Shown here: one piece after another, positions 29,837 through 38,509 of the stretch | Layout: each line of letters begins with the position of its first letter | How positions within the stretch are numbered: the first letter of the stretch is position 1 | Source: Alphaproteobacteria bacterium | GTDB taxonomy: Bacteria; Pseudomonadota; Alphaproteobacteria; UBA8366 | DNA length: 64,000 nt | Direction: 5' to 3' | Assembly (NCBI GenBank): GCA_009377445.1 | Contig: WHUA01000001.1 | Location: 310,001-374,000, forward strand | Notes under the pieces: generated by a model | The model's database searches: none | Told to the model about the DNA's origin: nothing | What the model saw: the letters and a program-made list of their open reading frames with translations, nothing else | Program-made: the position numbers and the translations under genes

Positions 29837-29910
29837 GCGGTCAGCCGCAGCCGCCCGCCGGCGCGGCCGGACATGGTAAACGGCAATTTAACCATATGTG
29901 ACCGGCATCA

Positions 29911-29939
29911 CTGCGAAACGGCACGCCGCCACCTATATT
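29911..29939 (+). promoter_or_regulatory. Promoter of the candidate small RNA
   Basis: CTGCGA (29911-29916) and TATATT (29934-29939) are separated by 17 bp. The predicted transcript start is near 29946. It faces a strong terminator with no gene between. Confidence 0.5.
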
Positions 29940-29945
29940 CATACT

Positions 29946-30058
29946 TGCCACACTGCAGGAAGCGGAGACAGGCATTCGGGTCTTTCGAAGCTTCCCACTG
30001 ATAAACTTGCAACTATCCCCATCCGGGGCCGGCGACCTCCGCCGGCCCCGTTTCTTTT
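29946..30058 (+). ncRNA. Candidate intergenic small RNA of about 110 nt
   Basis: The 306 bp between tRNA-Thr and hemY hold no convincing reading frame but do hold a plus-strand promoter-like pair, about 80 nt of sequence that can fold (GGAAGC at about 29960 with GCTTCC at about 29991, enclosing a GAGAC/GTCTT stem) and a textbook terminator. Both flanking genes are on the minus strand, so the terminator has no other transcript to serve. I do not recognise the sequence as 6S, SRP, tmRNA or a known alphaproteobacterial RNA. A short coding leader cannot be excluded. Confidence 0.4.
30025..30058 (+). terminator. Strong intrinsic terminator of the small-RNA locus
   Basis: A 10-bp GC stem (GGGGCCGGCG, 30025-30034, with CGCCGGCCCC, 30040-30049) is followed by GTTTCTTTT. 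There is no T-run on the minus-strand side, so it does not terminate hemY, which ends at 30080. Confidence 0.85.
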
Positions 30059-30079
30059 GTGGGTTCCGCAAAGGCGATT

Positions 30080-31438
30080 TCAGCCGGCCTGCCTTGCCTG
30101 CGCCGGCCCCGGCAGCGATGCCGCCGCGGCGCGCGCCGGAACAGCGGCGGACCGGGGCGGCGGGCGCCAGCCGATGCTGTCGAACGCCCCGCAGGCGGCG
30201 CAGCGCGCGCTCCAGGCCGCGGATACGGCGCCGCAGCTATCGCAGACCCAGGCGGAATCCGGCTCGGCGGCCGCGACGCGTTCCAGCCATTTCCGCGATT
30301 CGGCGATATTGGCGTGCTCGGCCTCTTCGAGGTCGGCGAGCATGCGGCAGATGCGCGGCGTCAGCTGCCGGTCGGCGGCCTGGCCGAGATGGGCCCGCGC
30401 CTCACCCCACAGCTCCGCCTCGAGCGCGGCTTCGGCCAGCGCGATGTGCCCCTCCGGATGGTCGGGGCGGAAGCTCAGCAGACGCTGATACCGCTTGACC
30501 CGCTGCAGCGGTCCCTCGCCGTCGAACAGCGCGCCGTAGGCGGCGGCGATCTCCGGATGCGGGTGCTGCGGCCAGATCTTCTCGAGCAGGCGCTGGGCGC
30601 GCCGCGCCTTGCCCTGCCGGCCGAGCAGGCGCGCATGCTGGACGGCGGCGGGAACGAGGTCGGCGTCGAGTTGCTGCGCGTCCCGGGCGAAAGCCAGCGC
30701 CATCTCGATCTCGCCGTCCTTCTCGGCGAGGCGGCTGCGCTCGACCAGCACGGCGGCGCGCCACGGCCTGGCGTCGGAGGCGGGAAACAGCCTGTCGCGC
30801 ATCGCCTCGGCCATGGTGCGATCCGCCGCGGCCCACTGGCCGGTATCGGCCTGGAGCTGGAACAGCCGCTCGGCGACGCCGCGCGCTTTCGGGTGATGCC
30901 TGTGCGCCTTCTCGGCCAAGCGCAGCGCCTCCGCTTTGTCGCCCGCGGCTTCTGCCTGGTCGAGCAGGCCGCGCAGGCCGATCAGCGCGGTCTCCGGCGC
31001 CTCGGTCATCTCCTCATAGGTGCGCCGGGCCGTCGCCTTGTCGCCGCTCAGCCGCGCCGCCTCGGCGCGCAGCAGACGTGTCGCCGACACGTCCCGGAGG
31101 AGAGCGTCCGCCCGCCGCGCCTGACGCCCGGCCTCGCCGGCGTCGCCGGCCGCCGCCGCGATCATCCCCGAGCTCAGCGCTTCGTAACCGCGCCGGCGGC
31201 GGCGGAGCCGCAGCGCCTCGACGATGCTCGCGGGCAAATGCCGGAGAAAACGCCAGAACCGGTAGCCCAGCGCGCCCAGGACGGTGACGAGGGCGACAGC
31301 AAAGGCCAGCATCGCCACCGAGGTATCCGCGCGCCAGCCGAGCCATTCGACCGCCACCGTTCCCGGATGCCGGCCCAGCCACGCCGCGGCGAGCGCGACG
31401 ACCACGATAAGCAGAGCCAGCAGGACGACGCGCGTCAT
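30080..31438 (-). CDS. hemY: HemY-type TPR membrane protein
   Basis: The 452-residue protein is of the proteobacterial HemY (heme-operon) type, not the oxidase of the same name in Gram-positives. Two membrane segments (about 3-22 and 40-62) lead to a TPR-rich domain. The C-terminus carries a rubredoxin-like zinc ribbon (CDSCGAVSAAWSARCAACGA, about 399-418) like that of LapB/YciM. The role in heme synthesis is unproven; a scaffold function is likely. Its ATG overlaps the stop of the hemD fusion gene. Confidence 0.9.
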   Translation of the reverse strand: MTRVVLLALLIVVVALAAAWLGRHPGTVAVEWLGWRADTSVAMLAFAVALVTVLGALGYRFWRFLRHLPASIVEALRLRRRRRGYEALSSGMIAAAAGDAGEAGRQARRADALLRDVSATRLLRAEAARLSGDKATARRTYEEMTEAPETALIGLRGLLDQAEAAGDKAEALRLAEKAHRHHPKARGVAERLFQLQADTGQWAAADRTMAEAMRDRLFPASDARPWRAAVLVERSRLAEKDGEIEMALAFARDAQQLDADLVPAAVQHARLLGRQGKARRAQRLLEKIWPQHPHPEIAAAYGALFDGEGPLQRVKRYQRLLSFRPDHPEGHIALAEAALEAELWGEARAHLGQAADRQLTPRICRMLADLEEAEHANIAESRKWLERVAAAEPDSAWVCDSCGAVSAAWSARCAACGAFDSIGWRPPPRSAAVPARAAAASLPGPAQARQAG

Positions 31439-33567
31439 GGGCCCCCGCGCCTGTCAGCGGCAGAGGCGGCAGCCGAGGCCGCGTCCGCGCCCGCGCGCTG
31501 CGTCTCTGCGGCCAGCCGTTCGACGATGCGGGCGCGCAGTGCCGCGATGGCCGTGTCCGCGCCGAGCCGGTTTCGCGCGTCCGCCAGCCACGCATCGGCG
31601 GGACCGGAGACGCCTTCGAGCGCCGCCAACGCCGACGCCAGGTCGCTCCGCGCCAACGCCCGCTCCGCCCGCGTCACCGGCGACGATTCGCCGGCCGTGC
31701 CGAGCGGGCGCATGTTGACCAGCGCCAGCGCCTTGGCGCGGAGCGTATCGGTCCAGCCGCCGCCGGCTCTGGCTTCGGCCGGCGCGCGCAGCTTGGGCGC
31801 GAGCGCCTCGAAGCGGCGCGTCAGGTCGGCCATGGTGGGAACGCCCGTCTTCGCCCAGACATCGAGCGCCGCCGCCGCGCCGCCGATCGGCTGATCGCCC
31901 GCGGCCAGGGCCTTCAGGCTTTCGAGCGCATCGCCATAGGGCCGTCCGCCGTCCAGCACCGATTCGAGCTGCCCGGCAGCGACGGCCAGCGCGGCGATCC
32001 TTTCCCCGGTCGCCGGCCGGCGCGTCTCCAGCGTCTTGACGCGCTCCTCCATCGCGGCCGTGGAACGGCGCAGCGCCGCCACCTCTTCCCGCAGATCCCG
32101 CAGCGCCGCCAGCGAGTCGGTTACGGCGCCCGCGGAAGCGCCCGCGCGCTGCTCCGCCTGGGCCATCCGCTGACCGAGCGCGTCGATGGCGGCCCTGAGC
32201 GCGCCGAGCTCGGCGGTGACGGCCTCCGCCGCCGGACCGCCGCCCGCGGCGCGCAGCCGCGCGGCCTCGCGCGACACAGTCTCGATTTTCTGCTCGGCGC
32301 GCTGGAGGCGCTGCTGCAACCCATCGTCCTGCGCTGCGGCGGTTTCGAGCTTATCGATGCGGGCGGCCAACTCTGCCGGCGCCTGCGGCTGATGCCAGAC
32401 GAACTGGCCCCAATAGCGGTAGGACGCGATCGCGGCGAGCGCGGCGATGGCGAGGATCAGCGCCGCCCAAGCGACCCCCGGCCCGCCGATCGATGAGGCG
32501 GCCGCGGGTACGGCGACGGTATCGAGAGATGGCTCGGCGACACTTTCCTGATCGGACGCAGGCTCGGCGCGCGCCTGTTGCGGCGCTGCCGAGCGCTCGG
32601 CGGAGGACAGGTCGACGCCATGCGCCGCCGCGGCGCTGCGCACCGTGTCGAAGCGATTCTCCGGGATGTGGCCGCGCGCTTTCCACCCTTGCACGGTCGT
32701 GACCGGGACGCCGAGCTTCGTCGCCATCGGACGGATGCCGCCGAACCGCTCGACGACTGCGGTCGCATCCCCGGTCTGCAGGATATCGCCGCCGTCGGCC
32801 GCAGGTTCCGATCGCGCTTCCGGTTTCGTCGTCTCGATCAATTCGCGCTCCAGTGTGGCGAGCAGACTTTCCTGGTTGGGCTCCGGCGCGACGGCGACCG
32901 ACCGCCAGGAAACCGGCGACGCAGCCTCCGCGACGGCCGCGCTGAGGCAGAAGGCGGCGATGCCCTGGCAAGCCTCCGTCAGCCCCGCGGCGCGCACCAG
33001 ACTAACAAAGCCGGCGGCGCTGCGCGGAGAAAAAAACAAGGCGGCGTCCACGCCGCCATCCGAAAGCGCCGCGCGGACGGCGGGATCGAACTTGTCCGTC
33101 TGCTGCGCGTCGTAGAGCTGCCGCCGCTCGACGGAGAACCCGGCCGCGCCGAGCACGCCGGCCAGATCGCCCGCGACCGCGCTGCCCGAGGCATGCAGCA
33201 GCTTGCCGCCCGCCGGATCGAGGCGGCTCTGCACCAGCGCGGCGAGGTCGCCGACGTCGCCGCCGGCGCTGGCGACCGACAGGAACCCTTCGGCCTTCGC
33301 CGCCGCCGCGGTCGCGTCCCCCACCGCGTAGGCCGCCAGCGTCCGGACTTCGGACCGGCGGGCGAAGGCGCGCACCCCGTTCGCCGATGTGAAGAGGAGC
33401 GCTTGAAACCCGGAAAGGTCCAGCGGCGGGCCATCCGTCGGCTCGATGCGCAGGAGCGGCTGCAGCAGCACGTCGAAGCCCCGGCGCTGCAATTCGCCGG
33501 CGAGCGGAATGGCGTCCGCGCTGGGCCGCGTGACCAGCACGCGCGGGCGTGCGTTCCGCCCCGTCAT
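31435..33567 (-). CDS. hemD: Fused uroporphyrinogen-III synthase - HTH - mitofilin (Mic60-like) protein
   Basis: One uninterrupted frame of 710 residues joins three modules. Residues 1-245 are a HemD domain (RVLVTRPSADAIPLAGELQR, ALLFTSANGVRAF, DAALFFSPRSAAGF), closing hydroxymethylbilane to uroporphyrinogen III. Residues about 268-318 form a helix-turn-helix-like block (FGGIRPMATKLGVPVTTVQG). After a Ser/Ala linker comes one membrane helix (about 364-384), a coiled coil (about 395-530) and a C-terminal mitofilin domain (about 620-700, SPVTRAERALARSDLASALA). Mic60 shapes cristae and intracytoplasmic membranes, and alphaproteobacterial Mic60 genes lie beside hemD; here they are one protein. 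The N-terminal enzyme would lie in the cytoplasm and the coiled coil in the periplasm. ATGA overlaps link it to hemC and hemY. Confidence 0.9.
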   Translation of the reverse strand: MTGRNARPRVLVTRPSADAIPLAGELQRRGFDVLLQPLLRIEPTDGPPLDLSGFQALLFTSANGVRAFARRSEVRTLAAYAVGDATAAAAKAEGFLSVASAGGDVGDLAALVQSRLDPAGGKLLHASGSAVAGDLAGVLGAAGFSVERRQLYDAQQTDKFDPAVRAALSDGGVDAALFFSPRSAAGFVSLVRAAGLTEACQGIAAFCLSAAVAEAASPVSWRSVAVAPEPNQESLLATLERELIETTKPEARSEPAADGGDILQTGDATAVVERFGGIRPMATKLGVPVTTVQGWKARGHIPENRFDTVRSAAAAHGVDLSSAERSAAPQQARAEPASDQESVAEPSLDTVAVPAAASSIGGPGVAWAALILAIAALAAIASYRYWGQFVWHQPQAPAELAARIDKLETAAAQDDGLQQRLQRAEQKIETVSREAARLRAAGGGPAAEAVTAELGALRAAIDALGQRMAQAEQRAGASAGAVTDSLAALRDLREEVAALRRSTAAMEERVKTLETRRPATGERIAALAVAAGQLESVLDGGRPYGDALESLKALAAGDQPIGGAAAALDVWAKTGVPTMADLTRRFEALAPKLRAPAEARAGGGWTDTLRAKALALVNMRPLGTAGESSPVTRAERALARSDLASALAALEGVSGPADAWLADARNRLGADTAIAALRARIVERLAAETQRAGADAASAAASAADRRGGP

Positions 33568-34481
33568 CGAAAGAAGCCCTCTCCCATCAGCGACCGCAGC
33601 TCGGCGCCGAGCCCGACCGCCATTGCGAGCGCGTCGGCCGCCGCGGCGCAGCCCTCGCGCCGATGCAGCGCCGAGCCGTCCGGCCGCGCGACGAGCCCCT
33701 GCAATGTCAGCGTGCCGCCCGCCCGATCGAGTTCAGCCAAAGCGCCGATCGGCGTGCGGCAAGAGCCGTCCAATACCGCCAGCATCGCGCGCTCCGCGGC
33801 AACGCGGATCGCCGTCTCAGGATGATCGATCGCCTCCAGCAACGTCCGCGTGGCCGCATCCGCGCTGCGCGTCTCGATGCCGATCGCGCCCTGCCCGGCC
33901 GCCGGCAGCATCGCGCCGGGGTCCAGAATCTCGGTCGCGGCGTCGAGCCGGCCGAGGCGCTTGAGCCCCGCCGCCGCGAGCAGCGTCGCCTCCGCCTCGC
34001 CGTCCTCCAGCTTCCGCAGGCGCGTCTCCACATTGCCGCGAAAGGGCACGATGCGGAAATCCGGGCGGCGGTGCAGAAGCTGCGCCTGGCGGCGTATCGA
34101 CGAGGTGCCGATCCGCGCGCCCTGCGGCAGATCGTCGAGCCGCCGCGCGCCCTGCGACAGCAGGACGTCGCGTGGATCTTCGCGCGGCAGCATCGCCGCG
34201 ATGCAGAGCGCGTCGGGCAGGAACGTCTCGACATCCTTCATCGAGTGGACGGCGAGGTCGATCGCGCCGTCGAGCAGCGCCTGCTCGATTTCCTTGGTGA
34301 ACAAGCCCTTGCCGCCGACCTCAGCGAGAGGGCGGTCCTGGATGCGGTCGCCGCTGGTGCGCACGACGTGATAGTCGGCTTCGAGCCCGGCATGCGCCCG
34401 CATCAAAGCCGCCGCGACGGCTTCCGCCTGGATCAAGGCGAGCGGGGAGCCGCGGGTGCCGATGCGCAGTCTTCGTGTCAT
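33564..34481 (-). CDS. hemC: Hydroxymethylbilane synthase (porphobilinogen deaminase)
   Basis: The 305-residue enzyme polymerises four porphobilinogen units. Visible motifs are IGTRGSPLALIQAE at the start, VHSMKDVETFLP with the catalytic Asp region, ARIGTSSIRRQAQL, RGNVETRLRKL, and DGSCRTPIGA with the cysteine that holds the dipyrromethane cofactor. The start at 34481 (MTRRLRIGTRGS) is standard. It is the first gene of hemC-hemD/mic60-hemY and is divergent from tsaD across 76 bp, a conserved arrangement. Confidence 0.97.
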   Translation of the reverse strand: MTRRLRIGTRGSPLALIQAEAVAAALMRAHAGLEADYHVVRTSGDRIQDRPLAEVGGKGLFTKEIEQALLDGAIDLAVHSMKDVETFLPDALCIAAMLPREDPRDVLLSQGARRLDDLPQGARIGTSSIRRQAQLLHRRPDFRIVPFRGNVETRLRKLEDGEAEATLLAAAGLKRLGRLDAATEILDPGAMLPAAGQGAIGIETRSADAATRTLLEAIDHPETAIRVAAERAMLAVLDGSCRTPIGALAELDRAGGTLTLQGLVARPDGSALHRREGCAAAADALAMAVGLGAELRSLMGEGFFR

Positions 34482-34557
34482 GCAGCATTCTCTACCCCCT
34501 TCGCTGCCGGACCGGAAGGGGTTTGCGGCGCCGGTATGCAAAGGCTAAAACCTCGCC

Positions 34558-35601
34558 ATGCGCGTGCTCGGCATCGAAACCTCCTGCGACGAGACCGCCG
34601 CGGCGGTGGTCGGCGGCGACCGCCGGATCCTGTCCAACGTCGTCCTGTCGCAGCTCGACGAGCACCGGCCCTATGGCGGCGTCGTGCCGGAGATCGCCGC
34701 GCGCAGCCATCTCGACCACATCGGCGGACTCGTCGCCCGCGCGCTCCGCGAAGCCGGGACCGGCTACGAGGACCTGGACGGGGTGGCGGCCACCGCGGGG
34801 CCGGGCCTGATCGGCGGCGTGATGGTCGGGCTGATGACCGGTAAGGCGATCGCGCTGGTGCGGAAGCTGCCCTTCGTCGCCGTCAATCACATGGAAGCGC
34901 ACGCGCTGACGCCCCGGCTCACCGACGGCATCGAATTTCCCTATCTCGCGCTGCTGGTCTCGGGCGGCCATTGCATGCTGCTGGCCGTGCGCGGGCCCGG
35001 CGGCTACCGCCGCTACGGCTCGACGGTGGACGACGCGGTCGGCGAAGCCTTCGACAAGACGGCGAAGATGATCGGGCTCGGCTACCCCGGCGGGCCGGCG
35101 CTGGAGGAAGCCGCCCGGACCGGCGATCCGGCGCGCTTCGACCTGCCGCGGCCGATGCTGGGACGGCCCGGTTGCGATTTCTCCTTCTCCGGCCTGAAGA
35201 CGGCGGTGCGCCGGACGCTGGACGCGCTCCCGGCCGGTCCGCTTGACCCGAAGACGGCGAGCGACCTCGCCGCGTCCTTCCAGCAGGCGGTCGCCGACGT
35301 GCTCGCCGACCGCGCGGCGCGGGCCATCGCACGCTTCCGCGAGGAGTTTCCCGGCGGCAGCACGCTCGTGGTTGCCGGCGGCGTCGCCGCCAACCGGCAC
35401 CTTCGCGCCGCCCTGGAAAAGACGGCGCAATCGAACGGCATGCGCTTCGTCGCGCCGCCGCTGGCGCTCTGCACCGACAATGCGGCGATGGTCGCCTGGG
35501 CCGGAATCGAGCGGCTCGGGGCCGGCCTGACCGACAGCCTCGACGCGCCGGCCCGCCCGCGCTGGCCGCTTGACGAAACGGCTGCCGAGCCGCGAGGGTA
35601 G
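34558..35601 (+). CDS. tsaD: tRNA N6-adenosine threonylcarbamoyltransferase TsaD
   Basis: The 347-residue ASKHA-fold enzyme makes the t6A37 modification of ANN-reading tRNAs with TsaB and TsaE. It has [16 protein letters not shown] at the start, the metal-binding histidines in [25 protein letters not shown], and [16 protein letters not shown] [14 protein letters not shown], plus [13 protein letters not shown] and the closing [11 protein letters not shown]. Length and order are normal. gpsA follows after 3 bp. Confidence 0.97.
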   Translation: MRVLGIETSCDETAAAVVGGDRRILSNVVLSQLDEHRPYGGVVPEIAARSHLDHIGGLVARALREAGTGYEDLDGVAATAGPGLIGGVMVGLMTGKAIALVRKLPFVAVNHMEAHALTPRLTDGIEFPYLALLVSGGHCMLLAVRGPGGYRRYGSTVDDAVGEAFDKTAKMIGLGYPGGPALEEAARTGDPARFDLPRPMLGRPGCDFSFSGLKTAVRRTLDALPAGPLDPKTASDLAASFQQAVADVLADRAARAIARFREEFPGGSTLVVAGGVAANRHLRAALEKTAQSNGMRFVAPPLALCTDNAAMVAWAGIERLGAGLTDSLDAPARPRWPLDETAAEPRG

Positions 35602-35604
35602 GAT

Positions 35605-36609
35605 ATGGCGCGGATTGCGATCATCGGCGGCGGGGCATGGGGTACGGCGCTCGCCTGCGTCGCGCGGCGGGCCGGCCACGAGGCCAGCCTGTGGGTGCGC
35701 GAGGCGGAGATCGCGGACGCGATCAACGCCGGCAAGGGCAATCCCGTTTTCCTTCCCGGAATCGCGCTCGAATCCGGCATCGCCGCGACCGGCGACATGG
35801 CGGCGGCACTCGCCCGCGCCGACGCGGTCCTGCTCGTGGCGCCGTCGCAGTTTCTCCGTCCCGTCGCCGGGAGCATGCGGCCGCATTTGACGCCTGGAAC
35901 GCCGGTCGTGCTCTGCGCCAAGGGCATCGAGCACGACACGCTCGCCCTGATGACGGAAACGGCGGAAGAAACGCTGCCGGGCTGTCCGATCGCGGTGCTG
36001 TCGGGCCCGACCTTCGCGCGCGAGGTGGCGCTCGGACTGCCGACCGCCGTCACGCTCGCCTGCGCCGACGCGGCGGTCGGCCAGCACGTCGTCGACCTGA
36101 TCGGCATCCCGCTGTTCCGGCCGTACCTGTCGGACGACCCGATCGGCGCGGAGATCGGCGGCGCCGTGAAGAACGTGCTCGCCATCGCCTGCGGCATCGT
36201 CACCGGCAAGAAGCTCGGCGACAATACGCGCGCGGCGCTGATCACCCGCGGCCTCGCCGAGATGGCGCGGCTGGGCGTCGCCAAGGGCGGCAAGCCGGAA
36301 ACGCTGATGGGCCTGTCGGGACTCGGCGACCTGACGCTCACCTGCAACGGGCCGCAATCGCGCAACATGTCGCTCGGCATCGCGCTCGGCGAAGGCCGCG
36401 CCTTGCAGGAGGTCATGGCCGAGCGCAAGTCGATCGCGGAAGGCGTGTTCAGCGCGGCGACGGTCGTGGCGCTGGCGGCCCGGCTCGGCGTCGAGATGCC
36501 GATCTGCGCCGCGGTCGACCAGGTGATCAACCACGGCGCCAACATCGAGCGGGCGATCGCCGGGCTGCTGAGCCGTCCCTTCCGCGCGGAAGCCGCCGGC
36601 CCGAATTGA
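35605..36609 (+). CDS. gpsA: NAD(P)+-dependent glycerol-3-phosphate dehydrogenase
   Basis: The 334-residue enzyme reduces dihydroxyacetone phosphate to sn-glycerol 3-phosphate for phospholipid synthesis. IAIIGGGAWGTALACVARRA is the Rossmann motif, VLSGPTFAREVALGLPTAV the substrate loop and IGGAVKNVLAIACGIV contains the catalytic Lys. GLSGLGDLTLTCNG lies in the helical C-domain. It follows tsaD closely, as in most alphaproteobacteria, and leads into the YciI genes. Confidence 0.97.
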   Translation: MARIAIIGGGAWGTALACVARRAGHEASLWVREAEIADAINAGKGNPVFLPGIALESGIAATGDMAAALARADAVLLVAPSQFLRPVAGSMRPHLTPGTPVVLCAKGIEHDTLALMTETAEETLPGCPIAVLSGPTFAREVALGLPTAVTLACADAAVGQHVVDLIGIPLFRPYLSDDPIGAEIGGAVKNVLAIACGIVTGKKLGDNTRAALITRGLAEMARLGVAKGGKPETLMGLSGLGDLTLTCNGPQSRNMSLGIALGEGRALQEVMAERKSIAEGVFSAATVVALAARLGVEMPICAAVDQVINHGANIERAIAGLLSRPFRAEAAGPN

Positions 36610-36675
36610 CCCCTGCGCGACGGGCCGCTAGCCTTCGCCGCACGCCGTCAATCAATGCCGAGAGGGAGACCGACC

Positions 36676-36978
36676 ATGCTGTGGGCCATCGCCTGCGAGG
36701 ACAATCCCGCCACCGCCGCCATCCGCGAGAAGCACCTCCTGCCGCATCGCGAATATCTGCAGAGCCAGAAAGGCATCCTGGTGCTCGCGGGCGCGACGCA
36801 GAACGATGCCGGCACGGAAGCCACCGGCAGCGTGTTCATCGTCAACGTGGACAGCCGCGCCAAGGCGAAGGCGTTTTCCGACGGCGATCCCTTCGCCAAG
36901 AACGGCGTCTTCAAGAAGGTCGTCATCACCCGCATGCGCAAGGGCCAATGGAACCCCGGCGCGGCGGAAGGCGCGTAA
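36676..36978 (+). CDS. YciI-like protein, single domain
   Basis: The 100-residue protein is one YciI domain (dimeric alpha-beta barrel, ferredoxin-like): REKHLLPHREYLQSQKGILV with the conserved His near the start, GSVFIVNVDSRAKAKAFSDG-DPF in the middle, and an FKKVVITRMRKGQWN end. YciI-like proteins are related to muconolactone isomerase and EthD folds; enzymatic function is mostly unknown. GGGAG about 10 bases before the ATG is a good ribosome site. It is 66 bp after gpsA and probably cotranscribed. Confidence 0.9.
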   Translation: MLWAIACEDNPATAAIREKHLLPHREYLQSQKGILVLAGATQNDAGTEATGSVFIVNVDSRAKAKAFSDGDPFAKNGVFKKVVITRMRKGQWNPGAAEGA

Positions 36979-37008
36979 GGGAAAGCGGCGCGCGACGGGG
37001 CGAAAGCG

Positions 37009-37614
37009 ATGCTGTTCGTCTATTTCATGCTCGATGCCCCCGGCATGGCGAAGCGGCGCGCGGAGATCCGCACCGAGCATCAACGCTATCTCGCCGGCGA
37101 AGGCGGACGCTTCTTCGCGGCAGGGCCGCTCTGGCGCGACGACCTTTCCGCCATGACCGGCTCGATCTTCATCATGGAGTGGCCGGATCGCCGGGCGGCT
37201 GCGGAATGGCTGAAAGACGAGCCCTTCACGCGGAGCGGCGTCTACGGCGCCGTCCACATCAAGGCCTATGACAACAAATGGCCGAAGCGCGGGCGGCCGA
37301 CGGTGCGGGACAGGCTGTTTGCCTATTTCAACCTCAACGGCGAGGATGCCGCCCTGCCGCGCAAGGCGCACCGCCCGGCCCATCTCGACTATCTCGCCGC
37401 GACTGAAGCGCATATCTTCGCCGCCGGCCCCCTGTTCGACGACAGCGGCGCGACCGGCTTGGAAGACCGCATCGGCTCGCTCTACATTGTCGACTTCGCC
37501 GAACGCGCCGAAGCCGATGACTGGTTCGCGGCGGAGCCGTTCAACGCCAACGGCGTCTACGGCGACCGCTGGACGCAGGCCTACGAGAACCTCTGGCCGA
37601 AGAACAACGCATAG
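37009..37614 (+). CDS. Tandem YciI-domain protein
   Basis: The 201-residue protein is two YciI domains in series, about 1-92 and 100-200. Each keeps the same landmarks: a His early in the first helix region (RTEHQRYLAGEGGRFFAAGP and PAHLDYLAATEAHIFAAGPL), a GSIFIMEWPD or GSLYIVDFAE strand, and a final D-[EP]-F-x-x-x-GVYG loop (DEPFTRSGVYG and AEPFNANGVYG). It therefore mimics a dimer in one chain and likely arose by internal duplication. It is 30 bp after the single-domain gene and 8 bp before EVE. Confidence 0.88.
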   Translation: MLFVYFMLDAPGMAKRRAEIRTEHQRYLAGEGGRFFAAGPLWRDDLSAMTGSIFIMEWPDRRAAAEWLKDEPFTRSGVYGAVHIKAYDNKWPKRGRPTVRDRLFAYFNLNGEDAALPRKAHRPAHLDYLAATEAHIFAAGPLFDDSGATGLEDRIGSLYIVDFAERAEADDWFAAEPFNANGVYGDRWTQAYENLWPKNNA

Positions 37615-37622
37615 GACCCGTC

Positions 37623-38036
37623 ATGGCCTACTGGCTATTCAAGACCGAACCGGGAAGCTGGTCGTGGGACGACCAGGTGAAGAAGGGCGTCGAGCACTGG
37701 AACGGCGTGCGCAATCACCAGGCAGCCAACAACATGAAGGCGATGAAGGTCGGCGATCTCGGATTCTTCTATCACTCGGTCGACGAGAAGCGGATCGTCG
37801 GCATCGTCGCGGTGGCGAAGGAATACTATCCCGACCACACGGACGCATCCGGCCGCTTCGGCATGGTCGACGTCAAGACGGTGAAGCCGATGAAGCGCCC
37901 GGTGACGCTGGCCGAGATCAAGGCCGAGCCGAGGCTGGAGAAGCTCGCGCTGGTGCGCCAGTCGCGCCTTTCCGTCACGCCGATCGGCGACGACGAATGG
38001 CGGCTGATCTGCGCCATGGGCGAGACGGCGGTCTAG
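37623..38036 (+). CDS. EVE domain protein
   Basis: The 137-residue protein is a stand-alone EVE domain (PUA-like fold): MAYWLFKTEPGSWSWDDQVK, the WNGVRNHQAANNMKAMKVGD block, DLGFFYHSV and IVGIVAVAKEYYPD. EVE is related to YTH and ASCH domains and to human THYN1, which bind modified bases; what this one reads is unknown. It lies 8 bp after the tandem YciI gene, a linkage I have seen in many alphaproteobacterial genomes, and 3 bp before the Rieske gene. Confidence 0.92.
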   Translation: MAYWLFKTEPGSWSWDDQVKKGVEHWNGVRNHQAANNMKAMKVGDLGFFYHSVDEKRIVGIVAVAKEYYPDHTDASGRFGMVDVKTVKPMKRPVTLAEIKAEPRLEKLALVRQSRLSVTPIGDDEWRLICAMGETAV

Positions 38037-38039
38037 GGC

Positions 38040-38387
38040 ATGGCGTCCATTCCGAACACCGTTCTCTGCCGGCTCGAGGACATCACCGACGGCGAGGGCA
38101 AGGGCTTCGAGATCGAGCGGGACGGCAAGGTCCTCGACATCTTCGTGGTGCGCCGGGGCGCCACGGTGCTGGGCTATCACAACGTCTGCCCGCACGTGGC
38201 GTCGCCGCTCAACTGGGCGAACGGCAGCTTCATGACGCTCGATCGCAAATACATCCTCTGCGACACGCACGGCGCGGAGTTCCGCATCGAAGACGGCCAC
38301 TGCATCAGCGGCCCCTGCATGGGCGACCGGCTGACGCCGCTCAAGGTGGAGTTGCGCGGCGACGAGGTCGTACTGATAGAGCTGTGA
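38040..38387 (+). CDS. Small Rieske [2Fe-2S] protein
   Basis: The 115-residue protein is a single Rieske domain. The cluster ligands are in NVCPHVASPLNW (Cys-x-His) and ILCDTHGAEFRIEDG (Cys-x2-His). No signal peptide or second domain is present, so it resembles ferredoxin-type Rieske proteins of oxygenase or nitrite-reductase NirD type. Its partner is not in the window. It closes the tsaD-gpsA-yciI-yciI-EVE-rieske run with a 3-bp gap. Confidence 0.92.
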   Translation: MASIPNTVLCRLEDITDGEGKGFEIERDGKVLDIFVVRRGATVLGYHNVCPHVASPLNWANGSFMTLDRKYILCDTHGAEFRIEDGHCISGPCMGDRLTPLKVELRGDEVVLIEL

Positions 38388-38408
38388 CCCGTCCGCCGGC
38401 CCGTGCGC

Positions 38409-38495
38409 ATGGACTCCGCGGATAAACCGCGGAGTGACGATCTTATTTATTACGCAACTACTTACGTCATGCCGCGGCTTGTCCGCGGCATCCAT
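38409..38495. repeat. Two-hairpin palindromic repeat
   Basis: Hairpins ACTCCGCGG/CCGCGGAGT (38413-38435) and ATGCCGCGG/CCGCGGCAT (38469-38491) are enclosed by an outer inverted pair (ATGGA at 38409, TCCAT at 38491) and an inner pair (TGACG/CGTCA). The unit can form a cloverleaf-like fold. It lies between convergent genes and may end both transcripts. Confidence 0.8.
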
Positions 38496-38509
38496 GTCGC
38501 GACCGGCAA

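Noticed and set aside
29898..30488. A reading frame starting in the small-RNA region and running into the hemY antisense
   Set aside because: It crosses a strong terminator and then only mirrors hemY; the composition is not protein-like.
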